Positions 35,717 through 45,193 of a stretch of 64,000 bases of DNA are shown here, piece after piece; within the stretch, counting starts at the first letter, position 1, and the number at the start of each line of letters is the position of its first letter. Below the pieces are notes generated by a model that was not told the DNA's origin, searched no databases, and worked only from the letters and a program-made list of their open reading frames with translations. A program made the translations under genes and the position numbers. Source of the DNA: Escherichia ruysiae (lineage in GTDB: Bacteria; Pseudomonadota; Gammaproteobacteria; Enterobacterales; Enterobacteriaceae); assembly GCF_902498915.1 (NCBI RefSeq), contig NZ_CABVLQ010000001.1; one strand, written 5' to 3'.

Positions 35717-36696
35717 AGTGTGGGCCTCCCGGCATCATCAAGTGGGTAATGGCATTTGGACTGACGCCCGTCAGCGAGCATATTCAGCGCCGGTTCTTCA
35801 GCACGGCATTTGTCAGTGGCGTAGGGGCAGCGCGGGTTAAGCAGGCAGCCGTTCGGGCGGTCATACTTGCCAGGAACAACACCTGGCAACGACGCCAGAC
35901 GTTCTTTGTCCTGAGCAAATTCCGGCAGCGCACGCAGCAATGCCTGAGTATACGGGTGACGCGGCGCATGGAAGATGGCGTGCGCATCGCCCGTTTCCAC
36001 CACCTGACCTGCATACATCACGATGATTTTATGTGCCGCTTCCGCCACCAGCGCCAGGTCATGAGTGATCAACACCAGCGCCATGTTCTCTTTCTGCTGT
36101 AGCTCCAGCAGCAGTTCGATAATTTGCGCCTGAATGGTCACGTCCAGCGCAGTGGTTGGTTCATCGGCAATCAGCAGCTTTGGCCGACAGGCAATCGCCA
36201 TGGCGATCATCACGCGCTGGCTCATGCCGCCGGAAAGCTGATGCGGGTAAACATCCAAACGCGAAGCCGGATCGGGAATACCGACCAGATTCAGCAGGTC
36301 AATCGCTCGCTGACGGCGGGTACTTTTGTTGCCGCCCTGATGCACCTTAATCGCTTCCATGATCTGGAAACCCACGGTGTAGCACGGGTTAAGGCTGGTC
36401 ATCGGGTCCTGGAAGATCATCGCCACTTCGGCACCCACCAGGTTGCGGCGCTCTTTTTCTGAGATACGCTGTAAATCCTGACCGTTAAACTCCAGCTTTT
36501 CCGCCATTACGCGGCCCGGATAATCAATCAGCCCCATAATCGCCAGCGAACTGACCGATTTACCAGAGCCGGACTCACCCACAATCCCGACCACTTCGCC
36601 CTGTTTTACGCTGTAGCTGATGCGGTCTACGGCGCGGAACGGTGCGCTTTCGTCACCGAAATGCACCGATAATTTATCTACATTTAATAACGCCAT
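35713..36696 (-). CDS. dppD: Dipeptide ABC transporter ATPase DppD
   Basis: The product is a 327-residue ABC ATPase with Walker A GESGSGKSV (about residue 41), signature LSGGMSQR and Walker B LLIADEPTTALD. The cysteine-containing tail is GCLLNPRCPYATDKC. It partners DppF in importing dipeptides; the same core also works with other binding proteins such as MppA, and takes up haem and 5-aminolevulinate. It starts 10 bp after dppC ends and overlaps dppF. Confidence 0.97.
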   Translation of the reverse strand: MALLNVDKLSVHFGDESAPFRAVDRISYSVKQGEVVGIVGESGSGKSVSSLAIMGLIDYPGRVMAEKLEFNGQDLQRISEKERRNLVGAEVAMIFQDPMTSLNPCYTVGFQIMEAIKVHQGGNKSTRRQRAIDLLNLVGIPDPASRLDVYPHQLSGGMSQRVMIAMAIACRPKLLIADEPTTALDVTIQAQIIELLLELQQKENMALVLITHDLALVAEAAHKIIVMYAGQVVETGDAHAIFHAPRHPYTQALLRALPEFAQDKERLASLPGVVPGKYDRPNGCLLNPRCPYATDKCRAEEPALNMLADGRQSKCHYPLDDAGRPTL

Positions 36697-36706
36697 CTCG
36701 AACCTC

Positions 36707-37609
36707 TTACTGCTTCAGTTTGGGATCGAGCGCGTCACGCAGACCGTCACCCATCAGGTTAAATGCCAGCACCGTCAGCAGGATCGCCAGACCAGGGAAG
36801 GTCACGACCCACCAGGCGCTTTGCGCGAACTGCAACACGTCGGAGAGCATGGTGCCCCACTCAGGCGTTGGCGGCTGTGCCCCCATGCCGAGGAAACCAA
36901 GAGCAGCCATATCGAGAATGGCGTTAGAGAAACCGAGCGACGCCTGAACAATCAGCGGCGCCAGGCAGTTCGGGAAGATGTTAATAAACATCTGACGCAT
37001 CGCCCCGGCACCTGCCACGCGAGACGCGGTAACGTAATCGCGGTTAACTTCCACCAGCACGGCGGCGCGGGTTAAGCGCACATAGTGCGGCAAGGCAACG
37101 AAGGTCAGTGCCAGCGCGGCGTTACCAATCGACGGGCCGAAAATCGCCACCAGCACCAGTGCCAACAGCAGACTTGGCAGCGCCAGCATGATATCGACCA
37201 CGCGCATAATGATGTTATCGACCAGGCCGCCAAAGTAACCGGCGATCAGGCCGAGAATAACGCCCATAATCAGCGATAACACCACCACCAGACAGCCAAC
37301 CAGCAGTGACAATCGCGCACCGTACATCAGGCGCGACAGCACATCACGGCCTACGTCATCGGTGCCCAGCAAGTGCGCCATGCTGCCGCCTTCCTGCCAG
37401 GCTGGCGGGGCGAGCAGTGCATCGCGGAACTGTTCCGCCGGGTTATAGGGTGCAATCCAGTTGGCAAAGATCGCGATAAACAGCACGATGACGACGTAAA
37501 CCAGCCCGACGACCGCGCCTTTGTTGCGTTTAAAATAGTGCCAGAACTCCTGTAACGGGGTCATCGGCACCGGTGCAGTAATCACTTTATTTTCAGTAAC
37601 CTGTGACAT
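36707..37609 (-). CDS. dppC: Dipeptide ABC transporter permease DppC
   Basis: The product is a 300-residue inner-membrane permease with an OppC-type N-terminal region (LQEFWHYFKRNKGAVVGLVYV) and about six helices. The EAA loop that docks the ATPases reads VTASRVAGAGAMRQMFINIFPN. It forms the channel with DppB, whose gene ends 9 bp upstream. Confidence 0.97.
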   Translation of the reverse strand: MSQVTENKVITAPVPMTPLQEFWHYFKRNKGAVVGLVYVVIVLFIAIFANWIAPYNPAEQFRDALLAPPAWQEGGSMAHLLGTDDVGRDVLSRLMYGARLSLLVGCLVVVLSLIMGVILGLIAGYFGGLVDNIIMRVVDIMLALPSLLLALVLVAIFGPSIGNAALALTFVALPHYVRLTRAAVLVEVNRDYVTASRVAGAGAMRQMFINIFPNCLAPLIVQASLGFSNAILDMAALGFLGMGAQPPTPEWGTMLSDVLQFAQSAWWVVTFPGLAILLTVLAFNLMGDGLRDALDPKLKQ

Positions 37610-37618
37610 GATGTTCCC

Positions 37619-38638
37619 TTACTTCTTATGACGAATACGCGGGTTCACCACGCCGTACAGCAGATCGACCAGCAGGTTGACGAGGATAATCATCGTCGCC
37701 ACCAGCAATACGCCGCCCTGCACCACCGGATAATCGCGGCGTTGCAGCGCGTCAATTAACCAGCGCCCAAGACCGGGCCACGAGAAGATGGTTTCGGTCA
37801 GAATCGCCCCCGCCAGCAGCGTCCCCACCTGCAGGCCAATAACGGTCACCACCGGCAGCATCGCGTTACGTAGCGCATGGACGATAATCACCCTAAGGCG
37901 GGTCAGCCCTTTGGCTCGCGCGGTGCGGATATAGTCTTCACCCAGCACTTCCAGCATCGAGGAGCGCGTCATACGCACAATGACCGCCAGCGGGATTGTA
38001 CCCAGCACAATAGCGGGCAGGAGCATATGGGCGACGGCATCGATAAAGTTACCGTCTTCCCCCCAGATGGCGGTGTCGATCAGCATAAAACCGGTTAACG
38101 GATTGGAATCATCGAGAAACACCATGTCGCTCACGCGACCGGAGACAGGCGTCAGGTTCCAGTGCACTGAAACCAGCATGATCAACATCATGCCCCACCA
38201 GAAGATTGGCATCGAGTAGCCGGTCAGCGCCAGACCAACCGCCGTGTGATCGAAAATGGAACCGCGTTTAACCGCAGCCAGTACACCAACCGGAATACCG
38301 ACCGCAGTCGCAAAAATCATCGCGCAAACACCAAGTTCCAGCGTAGCCTGGAAGCGTGGCACGAACTCTTCCCAAACCGGGATGCGGCTTTTCATCGAAA
38401 TGCCTAGATCGCCGTGCATAACGCCCCAAATGTAATGGAGATACTGCTGCCACATCGGCTTATCTAAGCCGAGTTCTGCCAGCAATTGCGCATGGCGCTC
38501 TGGGGAGATCCCACGTTCGCCCGCCATGATCATCACCGGATCGCCGGGGATCATGTGAACAAAGGCAAAGGTGAGAAGGGTAATACCGATAAACGTGGGG
38601 ATGACGAGTCCCAAACGTCGGAGAATAAACTGCAACAT
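37619..38638 (-). CDS. dppB: Dipeptide ABC transporter permease DppB
   Basis: The product is a 339-residue permease with about six helices. The N-terminal LQFILRRLGLVIPTFIGITL is typical of OppB-type subunits and the EAA loop is YIRTARAKGLTRLRVIIVHALRN. It is separated from dppA by 307 bp containing a hairpin and two REP sequences, which probably stabilise the upstream dppA message and lower expression of dppBCDF. Confidence 0.97.
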   Translation of the reverse strand: MLQFILRRLGLVIPTFIGITLLTFAFVHMIPGDPVMIMAGERGISPERHAQLLAELGLDKPMWQQYLHYIWGVMHGDLGISMKSRIPVWEEFVPRFQATLELGVCAMIFATAVGIPVGVLAAVKRGSIFDHTAVGLALTGYSMPIFWWGMMLIMLVSVHWNLTPVSGRVSDMVFLDDSNPLTGFMLIDTAIWGEDGNFIDAVAHMLLPAIVLGTIPLAVIVRMTRSSMLEVLGEDYIRTARAKGLTRLRVIIVHALRNAMLPVVTVIGLQVGTLLAGAILTETIFSWPGLGRWLIDALQRRDYPVVQGGVLLVATMIILVNLLVDLLYGVVNPRIRHKK

Positions 38639-38700
38639 AACCCGGATTCTCTATAGTGACCCGCAGCCTGGAACTGCGTGTCTGTATTGCTCACCAATCA

Positions 38701-38911
38701 ATTCCCGCCCGTGCCGGACAGGGAATGAAGTATTGCTGCCGGATGGCGCTGTGCGCAGAGGCACAGCACCACCGGGTATGCAGATTGTTGACAAAGTGCG
38801 CTTTGTTCATGCCGGATGCGGACTGAACGCCTTATCCGGCCTACAAAATCTGGCAAACTCAATACATTGCAGAATTTTCGTAGGCCTGATAAGCGGAGCA
38901 CATCAGGCAGT
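38701..38911. repeat. Hairpin and REP pair in the dppA-dppB spacer
   Basis: An inverted repeat ATTCCC...GGGAAT (38701-38726) is followed by two REP elements in opposite orientation. One (38809-38843) contains GCCGGATGCGG and CCTTATCCGGCCTAC, the other (38880-38911) contains GTAGGCCTGATAAGCGGAGC and ATCAGGCA. Such elements between a binding-protein gene and its permease genes commonly give differential mRNA stability. No gene is seen in the spacer. Confidence 0.85.
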
Positions 38912-38945
38912 TTTGCCTTTGCCATCAGTCTTGTACGGCTTTTAA

Positions 38946-40553
38946 TTATTCAATAGAGACATTTTCGAAGTGATGTTTGCCTAATGGATCAACCACATAG
39001 CCTTTAACTTCTTTGCGTACCGGTTCAAACACGGTGGAGTGAGCGATGATCAATGCCGGAGCCTGATCGTGCATCACGACCTGTGCTTGTTTGTACAATT
39101 CAACACGCTTGTTGTGGTCGTCGGTAGCACGTGCCGGTTGAATCAGATCTTCAAACGGTTTGTAGCACCATTTTGAGTAGTTGGAACCTTGTTCAGAGGC
39201 GGCGCAACTGAAGAGGGTAGCGAAGAAGTTATCCGGATCCCCGTTATCGCCAGTCCAGCCCATCATTACCGTCTGGTGCTCGCCATCTTTCGCACGCTTG
39301 AGGTACTCACCCCATTCGTAGGTGACGATTTTGGCCTGTACGCCCACTTTCGCCCAGTCCGCCTGAATCATCTCCGCCATGCGGCGAGCGTTCGGGTTAT
39401 ACGGACGCTGTACCGGCATTGCCCACAGATCGATGGAGAAACCTTTTTCCAGACCGGCTTCTTTCAGCAAGGCTTTCGCTTTTTCAGGATCATAGGTGTA
39501 ATCCTGAACGTCGTCGTTATAGCCCCACATGGTTGGCGGGATCAGGTTTTTCGCTGCCACGCCCGCGCCCTGATAAACCGCTTTGATTATCGCGTCTTTG
39601 TTCACCGCGTAGGTCAGTGCCTGGCGAACTTTCACGTCATCTAGTGGTTTTTTCTGCACGTTATACGAGAGATAACCGACGTTCAGCCCCGGCATTTCCA
39701 TCAGGTTGATGGATTTATCCTGCTTCATACGGGCGATATCTGCCGGGTTCGGGTACGGCATCACCTGGCATTCGTTCTTCTGCAATTTTGCGTAACGCAC
39801 AGAAGCATCAGGAGTAATAGAGAAGACCAGCGTATCGATCTGCGGTTTGGTGCCCCAGTAGCCATCAAATGCTTTGTAGCGAATACGGGAATCTTTCTGG
39901 TACTGCTGTAACTGGAACGGGCCGGTGCCGATTGGGTTGAGGTCCAGTTTTTCCGGTGTACCAGCTTTCATCATCGCGTCAGCATATTCTTTTGACAGAA
40001 TAGAGGCGAAGTCCATTGCCAGGTCAGCGAGGAACGGCGCTTCCGGACGCGTTAGCACGAACTGAACGGTGTTGTCGTCCACCTTCTTCACTTCGCTGAT
40101 CAGCTCCGGCAAGCCCATGCCTTCGAAGTATTCGTAGCTGCCGCCAGAAACTTTATGGTACGGGTTTTGCGCGTTTTTCTGACGATCGAACGAGAACACC
40201 ACGTCATCGGCATTCAGTTCGCGCGTCGGTTTGAATTCTTTATTGTCATGCCACTTCACACCTTTACGCAGATGGAAGGTATAGGTTTTACCGTCTTCGC
40301 TGATTTCCCACTTTTCAGCGAGGCCTGGAATCACTTCGGTGGTGCCGATTTTAAATTCAACCAGGCGGTTATAAAGCGGTACGGAAGAGGCGTCATAGGT
40401 GGTGCCGGAGGTAAACAGCTGCGGGTTAAACCCTTCAGGCGAACCTTCTGAGCAATAAACCAGAGTTTTAGCCTGAACACTTGCTGCAACGGTCATAGCC
40501 ACCAGGCTGAGACCAAGCTTCAGCATCCCTGACTTTTTCAAGGAAATACGCAT
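38946..40553 (-). CDS. dppA: Periplasmic dipeptide-binding protein DppA
   Basis: The product is a 535-residue SBP_bac_5 family protein. The signal peptide ends with VAASVQA (about residue 28) and the mature protein begins KTLVYCSEGSPEGFNP. DppA captures dipeptides for the Dpp importer and acts with Tap in peptide chemotaxis; it also binds haem. First gene of the operon. The start is preceded by TTGGAG, within a CA-rich leader that is the known target of the sRNA GcvB. Confidence 0.97.
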   Translation of the reverse strand: MRISLKKSGMLKLGLSLVAMTVAASVQAKTLVYCSEGSPEGFNPQLFTSGTTYDASSVPLYNRLVEFKIGTTEVIPGLAEKWEISEDGKTYTFHLRKGVKWHDNKEFKPTRELNADDVVFSFDRQKNAQNPYHKVSGGSYEYFEGMGLPELISEVKKVDDNTVQFVLTRPEAPFLADLAMDFASILSKEYADAMMKAGTPEKLDLNPIGTGPFQLQQYQKDSRIRYKAFDGYWGTKPQIDTLVFSITPDASVRYAKLQKNECQVMPYPNPADIARMKQDKSINLMEMPGLNVGYLSYNVQKKPLDDVKVRQALTYAVNKDAIIKAVYQGAGVAAKNLIPPTMWGYNDDVQDYTYDPEKAKALLKEAGLEKGFSIDLWAMPVQRPYNPNARRMAEMIQADWAKVGVQAKIVTYEWGEYLKRAKDGEHQTVMMGWTGDNGDPDNFFATLFSCAASEQGSNYSKWCYKPFEDLIQPARATDDHNKRVELYKQAQVVMHDQAPALIIAHSTVFEPVRKEVKGYVVDPLGKHHFENVSIE

Positions 40554-40557
40554 TATT

Positions 40558-40590
40558 CTGCTCCAATTGTGATGTTTGTTGTTTTAACCC
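40558..40590 (-). promoter_or_regulatory. GcvB target region in the dppA leader
   Basis: Read on the minus strand, the leader has AAAACAACAAACATCACAAT immediately upstream of GGAG, ending 4-9 nt before the dppA ATG. GcvB's GU-rich R1 region is known to pair with such CA-rich sequence and block dppA translation. The CA-rich tract is seen; regulation is from established knowledge. Confidence 0.75.
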
Positions 40591-41141
40591 TTTGCAGTGG
40601 GTTGTCGTTGCCTGACCTTTTTTGTTTTTTGCCCGGTCGGGTCAACGTTATGAGGTGGGGATGCCGTACTAATTAACATCAGTGTAACAGTGCGGATCCT
40701 CCATAAAATGCCCCTCGTGACCTACAATCTGTCAACAGAATGTGAAAACGTCAATACAGCCAACCGGGATTTACACCAACGGTGAGAATCCACAAACAAA
40801 GATTAAAAAAACTTCAAACCGCTATTTGCAGCAGAGAAATTTGTGCTACTCCAACATAACCAGAACAATCACCTTAATATTTCGCAACAATTGGTGATTA
40901 AGTTTTATGCTTTTAATGAAAAAAATCTGAGGAAAAGGTGGATATCTGAGCGATTAATACCATGAACGCTAAAACGCACAGCGGAAAATGCCAGCGCCAG
41001 CCATAAGTAACGCAAAAAAAGATTTAAGCAAATATAAAAAAAGACAATGGATTCTGTCACAAATCCGTTAATGGATAGTGAGATATGGGGCGCAAATTTG
41101 GCAGGGAAATGTGTGGTGTGGGGGGTGGATAAGGTGTTCAC
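40591..41141. other. Non-coding region upstream of dppA
   Basis: This holds the dppA promoter and leader proximally. About 350 bp of AT-rich DNA follows with no gene that I can support; a minus-strand 87-codon open stretch at 40905-41168 runs into a REP element and has no credible start. Confidence 0.5.
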
Positions 41142-41208
41142 GCCGCATCCGACAATGGGCCGGCACATTTGCCTGATGCGACGCTGGCGCGTCTTATCAG
41201 GCCTACGT
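41142..41208. repeat. REP-type element downstream of proK
   Basis: GCCGCATCCGACAATGGGCC and TTGCCTGATGCGACGCTGGC followed by TTATCAGGCCTAC are REP-family sequences in opposed orientation. They close the proK downstream region. Confidence 0.75.
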
Positions 41209-41262
41209 CGAGTCGAACCTCCTGCCCCCGGAGGTTCTCATCCTCTTCAGGCCGCAGAAAGC

Positions 41263-41289
41263 AAAAAACCAGCCCGTAGGCTGGTTTTT
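41263..41289 (-). terminator. Distal terminator in the proK repeat
   Basis: AAAACCAGCC and GGCTGGTTTT form a strong stem with T-runs on both strands. Confidence 0.75.
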
Positions 41290-41430
41290 CTAAATTGGTC
41301 GGTGATAGAGGATTACTCGCCACTTCGTGGCTCGCCCTGCGGGCCGTTGCTGGCGCAACGTTCTCTCGCTTCGCTCGAGTCGAACCTCCCTCCCCCCGGA
41401 GGTTCTCATCCTCATAGGCTACAAATGCAA

Positions 41431-41457
41431 AAAAGCCTGCTCGCTGAGCAGGCTTTT
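41431..41457 (-). terminator. Terminator of proK
   Basis: A 12-bp perfect stem (AAAAGCCTGCTC and GAGCAGGCTTTT) starts 7 bp after the tRNA CCA end and is followed by a T-rich tract on the minus strand. Confidence 0.9.
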
Positions 41458-41463
41458 CGAATT

Positions 41464-41540
<77 letters not shown>

Positions 41541-41631
41541 AATGCGGGGCGCATCTTACTGCGCAGATACGCCCTCGTCAATCCCTTAATAGCAAAATGC
41601 CTTTTGATCGGCGAGAAAGTCAGCAGGCCGC

Positions 41632-43323
41632 TTAGTTAGCCGCAACAGCCTTCGCCTGTGGGATGTGGCACCAGTTGTTATTTTCGTTAATTCCACCATC
41701 CGGTGAAGTATAGCCGAGACAGCCCATGATGGTGTCGTACAGCTCTACGTGACGGCGCGGTACTTTCATATCGGCTTCTTTTTTCAACTGCGCGAATGCC
41801 TGCGCATTGGCCGGATTTTCCAGATATTTATCTGACATCCAGACCATCATCGGCACGCGGAACTGCTCCGGCGGTGCATATTCACGTGGTGTACCATGCA
41901 AGTGCTCACGCTCGTTAATCGACTCACCGTGATCCGCCGCGTAGAACACAATTGCTTTCTTATCGCGGAATCTGTCGATCACCGAGTCGATAAAATGATC
42001 TACGTAGCTGATGGAGTTATCGTATGAGTTGATCATCGGCGCTTTTGGACATTTGCGATCAATTGCATAACACTCTGGCTTCCACTGGGCAAACTCACGT
42101 GGATAACGCTGAGTATAATTGTAGTGCGACCCTTTGGTATGCAGCACAATCAGATGCTTACCTTCTGGTTTTTTCTCCAGAGAACGTTCAATTTCATTCA
42201 CCAGCAACATGTCGTCTACCGCTTTTCCACGGTTACGTGGCTCAGCCGCGATTTGCTCACGGTAGGCAATGTTGTCAGCCATGGTATTGCTGTAGAACCA
42301 CATCTCGCTCTGCATGGCGTACAAATCGGAGCTAAAACCCAACTGTTTGAGAACCGCAAATACGTTCTGTTCTTTAAGAGTACGTTGAGGGTTATCTTCC
42401 GTTCCACCTTCACGCACAAACATACAGCGTAGTGATAATTTAGTCGCGGTATCGCAAGAATAACCTCGGTACATAACCAGGTTTTTCTCTTTTGCCAGCT
42501 TCGGCGTTGTATCACGCTCGTAGCCCAACATTCCCATATGATCCCAACGCGTGGTTTCACCAATAATGAAAATCACATAGGTGTCGTCGAGATTTTGCGT
42601 CGGGGTATAGGTGAATTTTTTCGCCGGATTCATCAGCGAACGATTGTCTGAAGATTCATCCACTTGCGCCCAGGCATACAGCCCCAACGCAGAAAGCCAG
42701 TTCGAAGGTAAATAGGAGTTCGCCAACACCCCGCCATAACTAGGCATATCCACCCCAGCCATGCGATCGGCACGCTTTTGCGCTACATCCATCAGACGTA
42801 TTGGCCCCCATACCAGCAAGCCCGCTAACAGCACAGTAAGCGCGCTACGCCAGCGTGTTTTCGGGGTACAAAGCTGACGCCAGAAGGTGTCTTGTGAGCG
42901 GTTCATCCAGATAAATAGCAACGGGATAATACTCACCAGTACAACCCATGCGATAAGCGTCCAGCCAACCACTTCTTTCGACAGGTCAATGTCGGTGGTC
43001 ATCACCGAAGCGACAATCCCGTAGCCAATCATGACATTCATAAATGTCATGTAGTAGCTGGCTCCGGCAGAAATCAGCACCAGCAATGAAGCCAGCACTT
43101 TCCAGGCCGTTCTGCCAAAGAGTGAAATTAAGCGTAAAAAGAAGAAGGTTGCCAGAACCGTCCCTGCCAGTTCGATAACCGCCGAAACGCCATTAAGAAA
43201 AGTGAAGTTATGCGCGTAACCGTCAAACCGACGGAAATAGACTGCGCAATTCATAAACAAACCAATATAGACAGCGAGAAAAAAGCTTAGCTTTTGCTGC
43301 GTTATCGTTTTGATGTATCTCAT
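41632..43323 (-). CDS. eptB: Kdo2-lipid A phosphoethanolamine 7''-transferase EptB
   Basis: ATG at 43323 gives 563 residues; the frame is open further upstream but the extension has no family support. About five N-terminal membrane helices precede a periplasmic alkaline-phosphatase-fold domain. That domain holds the catalytic Thr in GETTRWDHMGM and the metal-binding YAADHGESINE. EptB adds phosphoethanolamine to the outer Kdo of LPS, and is known to be sigma-E-activated and repressed by the sRNA MgrR. In this strain the fimbrial operon is inserted just upstream, so its promoter region borders foreign DNA. Confidence 0.95.
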   Translation of the reverse strand: MRYIKTITQQKLSFFLAVYIGLFMNCAVYFRRFDGYAHNFTFLNGVSAVIELAGTVLATFFFLRLISLFGRTAWKVLASLLVLISAGASYYMTFMNVMIGYGIVASVMTTDIDLSKEVVGWTLIAWVVLVSIIPLLFIWMNRSQDTFWRQLCTPKTRWRSALTVLLAGLLVWGPIRLMDVAQKRADRMAGVDMPSYGGVLANSYLPSNWLSALGLYAWAQVDESSDNRSLMNPAKKFTYTPTQNLDDTYVIFIIGETTRWDHMGMLGYERDTTPKLAKEKNLVMYRGYSCDTATKLSLRCMFVREGGTEDNPQRTLKEQNVFAVLKQLGFSSDLYAMQSEMWFYSNTMADNIAYREQIAAEPRNRGKAVDDMLLVNEIERSLEKKPEGKHLIVLHTKGSHYNYTQRYPREFAQWKPECYAIDRKCPKAPMINSYDNSISYVDHFIDSVIDRFRDKKAIVFYAADHGESINEREHLHGTPREYAPPEQFRVPMMVWMSDKYLENPANAQAFAQLKKEADMKVPRRHVELYDTIMGCLGYTSPDGGINENNNWCHIPQAKAVAAN

Positions 43324-43538
43324 GCAAACAAACCCTGGGATAAAGGGGAAAAAATATCCAGCACTCCGTTTTTGCAGTGGGAGTATCAGGAAAAAATGCA
43401 GGAGTAGTGAACGCCATCCCCTGCTCATGTCGTTAAGTAGACCACAGAGAGAAGGAAAAGTGGCAATGAAGTGAGTTTTAGCTACAGATATTTACAAAAA
43501 GCAAGTCAGAATGCAGACCAATAATTAACTGTTCTTGT

Positions 43539-43565
43539 AAAAAAGAGGAGTAATCTCCTCTTTTT
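43539..43565 (-). terminator. Terminator of the lpf fimbrial operon
   Basis: The stem GAGGAG-TAAT-CTCCTC is extended by A/T runs on both sides; on the minus strand it ends in TTTTTT. It lies just after the lpfE stop. Confidence 0.85.
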
Positions 43566-43586
43566 CTGCCAAAAGTCCGAAACTGG

Positions 43587-44117
43587 TTACTCATACTCCA
43601 CGGAGAAATTGACCATGGCATTTGCATGTCCAGACGTTGCATTGGCGTTTACAACGACATAACTCGCTTTGTAGTTCAGTTGGGTTGTTGTTCCATTTAC
43701 TGGCCACTCTATCGCCGTTCCACCAGCGACTTTCGGAATCTGTTTTGTGCCCTTGCCGTCAACAATTTGCAGGGCTATTCCCGTTGCGCCTCCGGCATCC
43801 AGAGCAAAAAGAGAGTTATCATTGGTGTCAGGAAGGCCGTCCATTGTTACTTTAGCTTTTGATATTCCGTCACAATCTTTTAATTCGATTACGAAATTTT
43901 TTTCGTTTATGACTCTTCCGACCGTGACTGGCTTCATTAACATCATTTTCCCCATGACAACTTCTAAATCAGCGGCTTCAAACTCACACCCTTTGGCCAC
44001 GACTGAAAGAGAAAACGTCAGTTTTCCTGCTTCACCGAGGCTTATTTTGGCTTCAGCGCCGGGAAAATATGCCAGAGCTAAAAAGGGTAACAGGCAACGT
44101 ATACTATTTCTCCACAT
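43587..44117 (-). CDS. lpfE: Long polar fimbria minor subunit LpfE
   Basis: The product is a 176-residue fimbrial-type protein with a signal peptide (cleavage after GAEA, about residue 23). Pilin-domain features include a pair of cysteines (Cys48 and the Cys in LKDCDG) and a C-terminal beta-strand NAMVNFSVEYE that would be donated to chaperone or neighbour. It is the last gene of the operon, 5 bp after lpfD, where a minor tip or anchor subunit is expected. The region is visibly more AT-rich than its neighbours. Confidence 0.85.
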   Translation of the reverse strand: MWRNSIRCLLPFLALAYFPGAEAKISLGEAGKLTFSLSVVAKGCEFEAADLEVVMGKMMLMKPVTVGRVINEKNFVIELKDCDGISKAKVTMDGLPDTNDNSLFALDAGGATGIALQIVDGKGTKQIPKVAGGTAIEWPVNGTTTQLNYKASYVVVNANATSGHANAMVNFSVEYE

Positions 44118-44122
44118 GATGA

Positions 44123-45178
44123 CTAATCCATATCCAGAAAGATTGTTGCAACCCCACTATATTGCCCTGCCGCTGGAGCATTTCCGGTCGTGCTGATTGG
44201 TGCTGCTTTCAGTTTAATTGTTGCATCGCGATGTTGTTGGGAATCGTTCGAACCGAGGTTTAAGTTAACACTGCTGTTGGTATCGTTAGGCCTTAAGACA
44301 TTGCCGTTTGGATCCATAACCAACACACCAATGTCTGGGTTACCCATATCGATGGCACGCTCGTCAGCCTGACTTGTGTTTCCTTCAATCCTTAGAGATA
44401 CCTGAATGCCATCGGTAATATTTTCACAATCGAACTGGAGGTTAATCTCTTTTTCAGTGCCTCCAACTGGAATGGTTCCTTTTTTATTTTTAAATGCCGA
44501 AGATGGGTACTCGCCGAAGGGGACATCCAATACCGTACCGGCGTCAATTTTACAGCCTTGTGTAAAGGTCAATTTTCCTGCAATACTGACCGTAGAAAGT
44601 GGATCCCTGTATGTATTTTTTTTCTTTGAGGCATACATTGTTGCAATAAGCGTGTAGGGAATTTCCACCTCACCCTGAACAGGCTTTGCTATATAAAATG
44701 ACAGATAGCCATTACTGCCAAATTGCCCCAGATTATTACCTTTACAGTCTTGAGAAGAGTTATTTAAATTAGGGATCTGACTATTGGCCTCCGGAACGCG
44801 GAACAACACGCTTGGACCTTGAATCATGGTCATTACTTCCAGCTCATCGGTTAACCGGTAGTATTGCTCACTGTTTATTTTTCGCGTTGCCGTAGATAAG
44901 TTACTCACGACTTTAATCAGTGTATCCTTTTCCGTTTTATAAGTATCCGGACACTCACAAATAAAACTAAAAGGCTGCCCAACACCAGCCCATGAGTAAA
45001 TTAATCTTAATTCAGTACCCGCTTTATTTTTGCTGGCATCCATAATATCAATATCAAAATTGACTGGGTAATCATGAACACCTGAAGTCGATGTACAGGG
45101 TCCCCAATCTGCAGCCATAACATTATTGGCCGTAAACAACATGCTTCCAACAAAAAACAGATTTGAAATTTTCATCAT
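44123..45178 (-). CDS. lpfD: Long polar fimbria adhesin-type subunit LpfD
   Basis: The product has 351 residues with a signal peptide (after NNVMA, about residue 22). A two-domain layout of an N-terminal receptor-binding-like domain (about 23-200) and a C-terminal pilin domain (about 200-351, SIAGKLTFTQGC onward) is typical of FimH-like tip adhesins. No receptor can be inferred from sequence. Located between usher and LpfE, 15 bp after lpfC. Confidence 0.85.
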   Translation of the reverse strand: MMKISNLFFVGSMLFTANNVMAADWGPCTSTSGVHDYPVNFDIDIMDASKNKAGTELRLIYSWAGVGQPFSFICECPDTYKTEKDTLIKVVSNLSTATRKINSEQYYRLTDELEVMTMIQGPSVLFRVPEANSQIPNLNNSSQDCKGNNLGQFGSNGYLSFYIAKPVQGEVEIPYTLIATMYASKKKNTYRDPLSTVSIAGKLTFTQGCKIDAGTVLDVPFGEYPSSAFKNKKGTIPVGGTEKEINLQFDCENITDGIQVSLRIEGNTSQADERAIDMGNPDIGVLVMDPNGNVLRPNDTNSSVNLNLGSNDSQQHRDATIKLKAAPISTTGNAPAAGQYSGVATIFLDMD

Positions 45179-45193
45179 ATTATCTATCCCTGA